Below, in pieces: positions 58,052 to 64,000 of a DNA stretch of 64,000 bases. Made by a program: the position numbers and the translations under genes. This DNA is from Lantana camara (lineage: Eukaryota > Streptophyta > Magnoliopsida > Lamiales > Verbenaceae), in contig CM074858.1 of the NCBI GenBank assembly GCA_037501455.1, forward strand, positions 11,396,501-11,460,500, written 5' to 3'. Below the pieces are notes generated by a model. That model was not told where the DNA came from, made no database searches, and saw nothing but the letters and a program-made list of their open reading frames with translations. Every line of letters starts with the position of its first letter. The first letter of the stretch is position 1.

Positions 58052-60663
58052 TGTAACGCCCCAATTTCCAGACATTCAGGTACGCTCGACACGTGTGAGT
58101 TTCGAGCGTCAGGATTTTATTTTATTATTTTAATTTATTCAATTTATACGTGCTATATTAAATTTATAAATTGTATTTCAACATGATCACGTGAAAATAT
58201 GTGAAATATGTGTCAACTTGAGAATGATTTTATAAATTGGGTTTAAGTGTTACGGGAATTAATTCCCGAACGTGCCTAATTGCTTATATGCCCTCAAATA
58301 ATATTATTTTAAATGTGAGGACCAAATTGCATGATTCTTTCTTGGGCCTAATTGATCATTTTCGAAACTTTCTATACTTAATCGCATAACTTACACAATT
58401 GAGGGATTTAATTGCAAAAACCATATCTCTTCAAGAGATATATCGATATATACATCTCTTCCACCATCTTCCTTCCAATTTTCATCAAAATCATCATCCA
58501 TCTTTGCTCTTTTCCATCGAGCCAAAAACTTTCAAGAAAGGAAGGAAAGATTTCATCAATCTCATCAAGTTTTCCAAGAAAAATTGGGAGTTGAAGCTCC
58601 ATCTTCCATTTCTATTACCTTCTTCTATCGATTTCCATCTCAAGGTATATATGTGAGTTCTTGATTATATTTCTTGAAACTAGGGTTAGAAGTTAAGCTT
58701 GCTAACTTGTGCTTTAATTATTAGAAGCATGATTCTAAGCTTTAGACTTGAAATTCATGCATAAATTTTGAGGATCATGGAGTTATATGTTAAGTTAATA
58801 TATGAGCTTGATATGATGATTATGATGGTTGGAGTATGATATGAGTGTTTAAAGTTGGATTTTATTGTGTTTTAAGTATGCTAGCATGTTTCCTTTATGA
58901 ATTATGCAATTAGGGATTGAATTATAAGTGATGGGCATGATTTGGAGCTTGGTTCGTAGCTCCCCTGTTCTTCATGCTCTGTTTCTGTTCTTTCTGCGTA
59001 ACGGGAACGGCCCTTCCCGTTCCCTTTGTATTTGGGGAACGGTCGTTCCCATATTTTGAAATATGTGCTTGGCGGCGATGACGGGAACGGCCATTCCCGT
59101 TTTGGCTTACAGCCGGAACGGCCATTCCCATCTTCGGGGTACAGTATCGGGAGGCTGGGAATGGCCCTTCCCACTTTGAACTAAAACCTGGAACGGCCGT
59201 TCCCACCTCGCTGACAGAAGAAAACTTTTTGCATAAAAATGAAATTTTGGAATTTAATTCCAATGGTTTATTTGACCCAAAATTGTTATTATATGATTGA
59301 TTACATGCCAAAACATGATGTTTACATGCTACATTGCTCATTGCACGAAGTCTCGTTACTTGATCAAGCCGTGCGTCTTAATTGGTAATATTCTTGAATT
59401 GTGGTCTCATGCACGTACATTATCCCGTTTCTTGTCCAGTTATTCTCCAGGGCAGAGATTATTGATCATGAGCACGTTCACGCATCCCTGAGTCATTGTG
59501 TCACCTGTCAGGTGAGGTTTAATTGCTAGATGTATAGAACCTGTATACCCCTTATGTGATCTTTCAGCCAAAGGTATTTATAGCTATAATTTTATAAAAT
59601 CATTTATCATTTCAAGCAAGTCGTGTTCATGAAAAGCAAGCACGCAAGCCATGTATCGTGCATGTTTTAGGCGAGTAGCATGACCGTTCACGTTGGGCCC
59701 GAGGATAGTGATTTGAGCCAACCGGGAAAGCATGGGCTGACGGGTAACTCGAATGTTATTCTCACAACATTGGGATGACCCCTGAATCCGCTAGGAGATT
59801 AGTGGAGGAAGGAGTTCCGGGCTTAGGGATTCATGTACCCTCTGCTCAATGAGATTGGATGGTGGGGCCTTGTAATCCCACCATCACCGGAGGAAGAAGG
59901 AGACTGGGGACGGGTCCGGCACCACGGATTGTCCTCGGGTTATTGCATGATTTCCATTCCATGAATATGTTACTTGATTACACTATCGCACGATTGCACG
60001 ATAATTGAATTGCATGATCACCTATTGATTAACAATCAAGCAAGCATGTTTCATGTACAATTGGAGTAAGGTTGGAGACCGCCCTCACTCGCCGGGGCCA
60101 TGTATTGATTGCATGAAAATGATCAAGTATTTAATATTGATAGTTATATTCTCGGGCGAAGACATCTCATTATTAACCTTATACATTTATCTTTTATAAA
60201 ACTTTACCTGAGAATATAGCTTGCATGTTAATTGTGTAAATATCTATTTAAACCCCTCACTCGGTCTTCACAGACTGACGCCTCCACCTTTCAGGCTATT
60301 GCAGGTGCACGCTAGGCGGGAGTCGAGTCGAGTCCAGTTCATGTAGTTGAGTCAAACACGGTCCGTGTATTTAGTTATTTGTTGTTACATACGAAGTTAT
60401 GATTAATGTTATTGTTTTATATTTGGAGATGATAATGTATTGATACGCTAAGTTAGAATATAGTTCGATGTTGGTAATTGATATTGAGTGAATTATGTTT
60501 TCGCTTTATTATGTTGCATGTATGAGTTAATCCCGCATATCTTATCATTTTATTGCATTGTCACCCGTTCGCTATAGGTTAGTTCATGTACGGATTACCC
60601 GTTTTGTATGTGGATCGACCTATAGTGCGGGGGTGTGGCATCTCCACGTGTAGGTATGCTACA
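58052..60663 (+). mobile_element. Complete solo LTR G3 (2612 bp)
   Basis: Starts TGTAACGCCCC, ends GGTATGCTACA, with a perfect 5-bp duplication TCATG (58047-58051 and 60664-60668). Inserted in the Gypsy gag-to-protease spacer. Non-coding. Confidence 0.93.
59001..59209. repeat. Inverted-repeat cluster in LTR G3 (GGAACG-nn-CGTTCC)
   Basis: Six copies with the same arms as LTR G2 (GGGAACGGTCGTTCCC class), some degraded (ATTCCC or CTTCCC on one side). Confidence 0.85.
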
Positions 60664-61450
60664 TCATGGATAGAGGGCTGCTTAAGAAGCCCGAGCAGTT
60701 AAAGGAAACCAAAAAGGCCAAGGAGTCGGGCAAGCGTTGTGCCAACCATATGCAATTCGGGCACTGAACCTCAGAATGCATCGCCCTGAGAGAGGAGGTT
60801 TAGAGGTTGATTAAAGGTGGCCACCTTATGGAGTTTGTCAAAAAGTTGGACGAACGGGCCTGCCAAGTGTTTGACCCAAGAGATTCCCCACCATCAAGAA
60901 GAGGACGCAAGACGCCGCTCGAGAAACCTGAAGAAGAGACCCCCACAACCTGTCCACCAACGAAATATTCATGATCCCATGTGGCCCTGCTGGGGGAGAT
61001 TGGAAAACCGCTCGCAAGCGGTCGCGGCGACAGGAGGGTTGAGAGCTCTATGGGCCCAGAGAAGTGATGCATGTAGAGTTGGGTCAGGAATGGCACGAGC
61101 ATGATATTTCCTTTAGTGATAGAGACTTTGTACCAGTGATGCCACGGAACGGCGGAATGCCGAGTTGTCCAATGGTCGTCACACTTGACGTTGCTAATTG
61201 CGCTGTACACAAGACCCTTGTTGATAGTGGAAGCTCAGCCAACATTATCTTTTACTCCACTTTGCAAAAAATAAACATCCATAACTCACTTGAATATGAG
61301 CCCATTAAAACACCTTTGACAGGTTTTTGTGGGTCAGAGGTTTATTCGAAGGGACGAGTCAAGCTCATCACTCCCATGGGGAAACTACCGAAAAGAGCTA
61401 CCCAACTGCTTGAGTACGTGGTGGTGGAAGGCCCGTCTGCTTACAACATC
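60664..61450 (+). pseudogene. Gypsy zinc knuckle and aspartic protease region, broken and cut
   Basis: Continues the Gypsy element after G3. A degenerate zinc-knuckle region (HMQFGHTASECIALREEV) is followed by several stops, then the retropepsin domain at about 61090-61450 with the catalytic motif VDSGSSANII. The reading ends at AYNI, where the LTR at 61451 begins. Reverse transcriptase and integrase are not in the window. Confidence 0.85.
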
Positions 61451-63605
61451 TGTTGGGAATAGTGCCCTAAAAATTCAATTTGTTGAATTAATTAAACTGA
61501 ATTTACAGCGAGTTGTGAGTATTTCACATATTGATAATTAATGGTGTGTGGTAGTATTCTTATATGAAATGTGTTTCATAGGAAAAGACTTTGAATACCG
61601 AAATCACGTGTTATAAAAGTTCTAGTCGGTAAGATAAGAATATGTTCTTATCAAGACTGTAACGTGGTTATATAAGATGATTAGTCTTTTATCATAGGGA
61701 ATGGTGATTCCGATTATAACACGTTGATGATTTTCAATGGGATTGGAAACATCGAACTGGACCACTGAGATTATTCATTATATACTGCTATCTAAAATGA
61801 ATAAAATCTCAGGAAGCACTATACTCTTAATCCTGACAATATTTCGGCTTTAAGCATGTAGTGTTAGTCACTGTAATATACTCGAAGTGAGGTCTCGGTA
61901 ACGGGTGGCCAAAATACTTTGTACATTCTGTGACAACATGAATGTGCTAAAGTGTTATATTAATCGAGGAATCTGTGGCCTTGCTGGAAGGTAAAAGATA
62001 TCCCTGAAATAGATTTGCAAAAGTTCAAATTAAGTCTTTGGCCAAAGCACTTCGCGTGAAACGTCACCGAAGTTGTATGTTGAATGTGTTTCACATACAG
62101 AGAATTTGAACTTAAGGCGAATCAATAAATTTCAAATTAGAGATGAAAAATAAATGATAGTAGTTCCAATTTATTTTTCATGGATATCTACACGGAGGAG
62201 TGAAATGTGAAATTATTCTAGATCGAGAAATTCATGAATAATTTAATTAATTTTAGAGTGCAACAATATTTATTTAGTGGAATTAAATATTATTAAACGG
62301 TAATTAATTATTGCCATGAGATGATAATATATTAATCCGTTTGGAGCTAAAATTAATTAATCCTGCAGGTCCCCCTGCAAGCCCCAATTGAAAACCCGAA
62401 GAGAAAATATTAAAAGGTGAAAGAGAAATGAATTTTCAAAGTGTTTGAAAATAAGAAAATAAATTGAAGTTCTAAAGAGTTGGAAATGCCCGGAATTTTA
62501 ATTTGGAGAAAATAAAATTTTCATCGGAAAAAAAAAAATTTATTTTTTTGATGATGTGGCATGCCACGTCAGCGGGTCAGCTGCCAAGTGGGGTTGACTG
62601 GGCGACGCGTGTGCGCTACGTGTAAAGCTGAGATCGCGCCACTTCAGCGAGTACGAACGACCCAGATTGGATCTGGTCTGGGTCGGTCAACGGGTCGGGC
62701 CAACGGATAGGGTCGGACCGGACCGGACATGTGGTATCACCAAGATCGGCCACGTGTCAAACCGGTTCGGTCGGGCCGGACCAAGGCCAAAAACCCTAGA
62801 ACCGCTCGTGCTATAACACGCGCCACCTTCAGGCGGCGCGTGCGGCGTCGGATCGGGGAGCGGCCGGCGGCGTTAGACTCGTGGTGCTGAGATCTACGAT
62901 GTGGTCACCTCGGTTTTTGTTTCCAAGTTGCACACGCAAGTGGGGTGTGAAATTACTATTTTACCCTCGGTTTTTCCCCTATAAATAGGGGCCTTGGCAC
63001 TTCATTTTTTCCATCCAACTTTGGGAGAGGTTTTGGCTGAGCTCTTGGCTTTGAAACCATATCCCTTTTCTCCTAGTTAATTTCGATTTATTTTGGAATT
63101 AATTTTAATTAGGTGTTTATATAAAACGCCTAATTTCGGGAGATTAAACCCTGAAAAGGGTTTTCTAGTTTAAAGTTTTATTTTCTCTAAGTATTTAGAG
63201 AAATACTTTCGAAGCCCACACCCCGAGGGTTTCTCTGGGGTTATTGCAGGGAAGCTCTGCCGATTTCACGAGGAGTGATCGTGTACCGGTTCACGGGAGG
63301 TGAACGCGGTAACAGTCTTCCGTGAAAGCAAAGGAGCTGGAAAAATGCCATTAGATAGCCATGTTTGCAGTTATATTATTTTAAGCATGATAAATTATAT
63401 GCTCTTAAGTGTTAATTGCATGTTAGATATTTATCTGCTTAAGTGATTTAAAATTTATTATCAATTGCATGTATATACTTGAGTAGATCTGGCTAGTCTT
63501 CCGCTATTGTATTAAAATGTTTTAGAAATATTTAATACATGTATTATAAACAAAATTTTAAAATGTGGTCCCGGACCGCTACTGTTCTGGGCCCGACTCC
63601 CAGCA
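61451..63605 (+). mobile_element. 5' LTR of a Copia-type element
   Basis: 2155 bp, starts TGTTGGGAATAGTGCCC and ends GACTCCCAGCA, with a TATA box CTATAAATAGG at about 62979. It is followed by a primer-binding site. It relates to the truncated LTR at 35608-36378 and more distantly to family T. It is inserted in the Gypsy protease coding region. Confidence 0.85.
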
Positions 63606-63607
63606 AC

Positions 63608-63620
63608 TGGTATCAGAGCC
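63608..63620 (+). promoter_or_regulatory. Primer-binding site TGGTATCAGAGCC
   Basis: Complementary to the 3' end of initiator methionine tRNA, the usual primer of Copia elements, and two bases after the LTR. It shows that 61451-63605 is a 5' LTR and that the element runs to the right. Confidence 0.85.
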
Positions 63621-64000
63621 GTGCTCTTGATATATACATGCATTGATATGATGCATGTGATGCATAATTTTAAATCTGCTACTGTGCACGTAAATTCTGT
63701 CAAAGGAGGCTGGTTTTTAAGTGGAACCGTTTGTGACCCCTCTAGTGTTTCCTGGGAATTTACGTGGAATGGTATTTTTTGGGAAACAATTTAATTGCTT
63801 TTCCTAAAAAATTACCGAATCAGTAAACATGATTTAAATTATGAAATAATTTATTTATAACATGTTTACTTTATGCCATTTATTTTAAGCATGATAATTA
63901 TGTGATAATTATATGAAAGCATGCTTAATTGTTTTATGGCATGATCATGATAATATGAGATATTATGTTATTTACAATTATGTATATTTTATTTAATGTG
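63621..64000 (+). mobile_element. Leader of the Copia-type element, running off the window
   Basis: Non-coding, AT-rich 5' leader. No gag ORF appears before the window ends. Confidence 0.6.

Noticed and set aside
58902..59341. 90-139 codon minus-strand ORFs in LTR G3
   Set aside because: Same cause as in LTR G2.

Overview
This is a stretch of plant nuclear genome, most likely eudicot. The evidence is AT-rich intergenic DNA, GT-AG introns with plant-type splice sites, a plant oil-body lipase pair, and dense, nested plant transposons (Copia, Gypsy, LINE, SINE, CACTA, hAT, PIF/Harbinger, MULE MITEs). I see no prokaryotic or organellar content. All calls come from reading the sequence; no search was run.

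Host genes. Only two look intact. They are class-3 triacylglycerol lipases of the OBL1 (oil body lipase) type, both on the + strand: lipase 1 at 12200-16319 (476 aa) and lipase 2 at 27651-30261 (466 aa). Each has five exons with identical intron phases (1, 0, 1, 0) and a complete Ser/Asp/His triad, so they form an old tandem pair. Broken host-type genes are a PIG-T (GPI transamidase subunit) 5' fragment at 6084-7542, a cold-shock/glycine-rich protein pseudogene at 30895-31293 and a MYB/SANT-like gene at 44018-44585 with a premature stop.

Layout. 0.3-4.4 kb: block A, with a truncated giant LTR. 5.46-11.40 kb: a CACTA element carrying the PIG-T fragment. 12.2-16.3 kb: lipase 1. 17.5-26.4 kb: block B, split by a class II element (itself split by a young Copia) and by two LTRs. 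27.65-30.3 kb: lipase 2, preceded by a SINE. 31.4-37.9 kb: a giant LTR split by a second CACTA element, another LTR and a LINE remnant. 38.1-40.4 kb: block A'. 40.6-43.8 kb: a solo LTR. 44-53.5 kb: a PIF/Harbinger region whose transposase is intact but whose Myb-like partner ORF is split by three later insertions. 54.2-55.6 kb: block B'. 55.6-61.5 kb: a Gypsy gag-protease fragment split by a solo LTR. 61.45 kb to the end: the 5' LTR and leader of a Copia-type element that runs off the window.

Themes. (i) A and B recur in the same order and orientation about 37 kb downstream (A', B'), which suggests an ancient tandem duplication later filled with transposons; the second unit has no recognisable lipase. 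(ii) Many insertions can be delimited to the base by target-site duplications (TSDs), so the nesting order can be read. (iii) Two LTR families carry clusters of short inverted repeats whose arms change between copies while pairing is kept. These, together with the gene-carrying CACTA, are the most unusual signals here.
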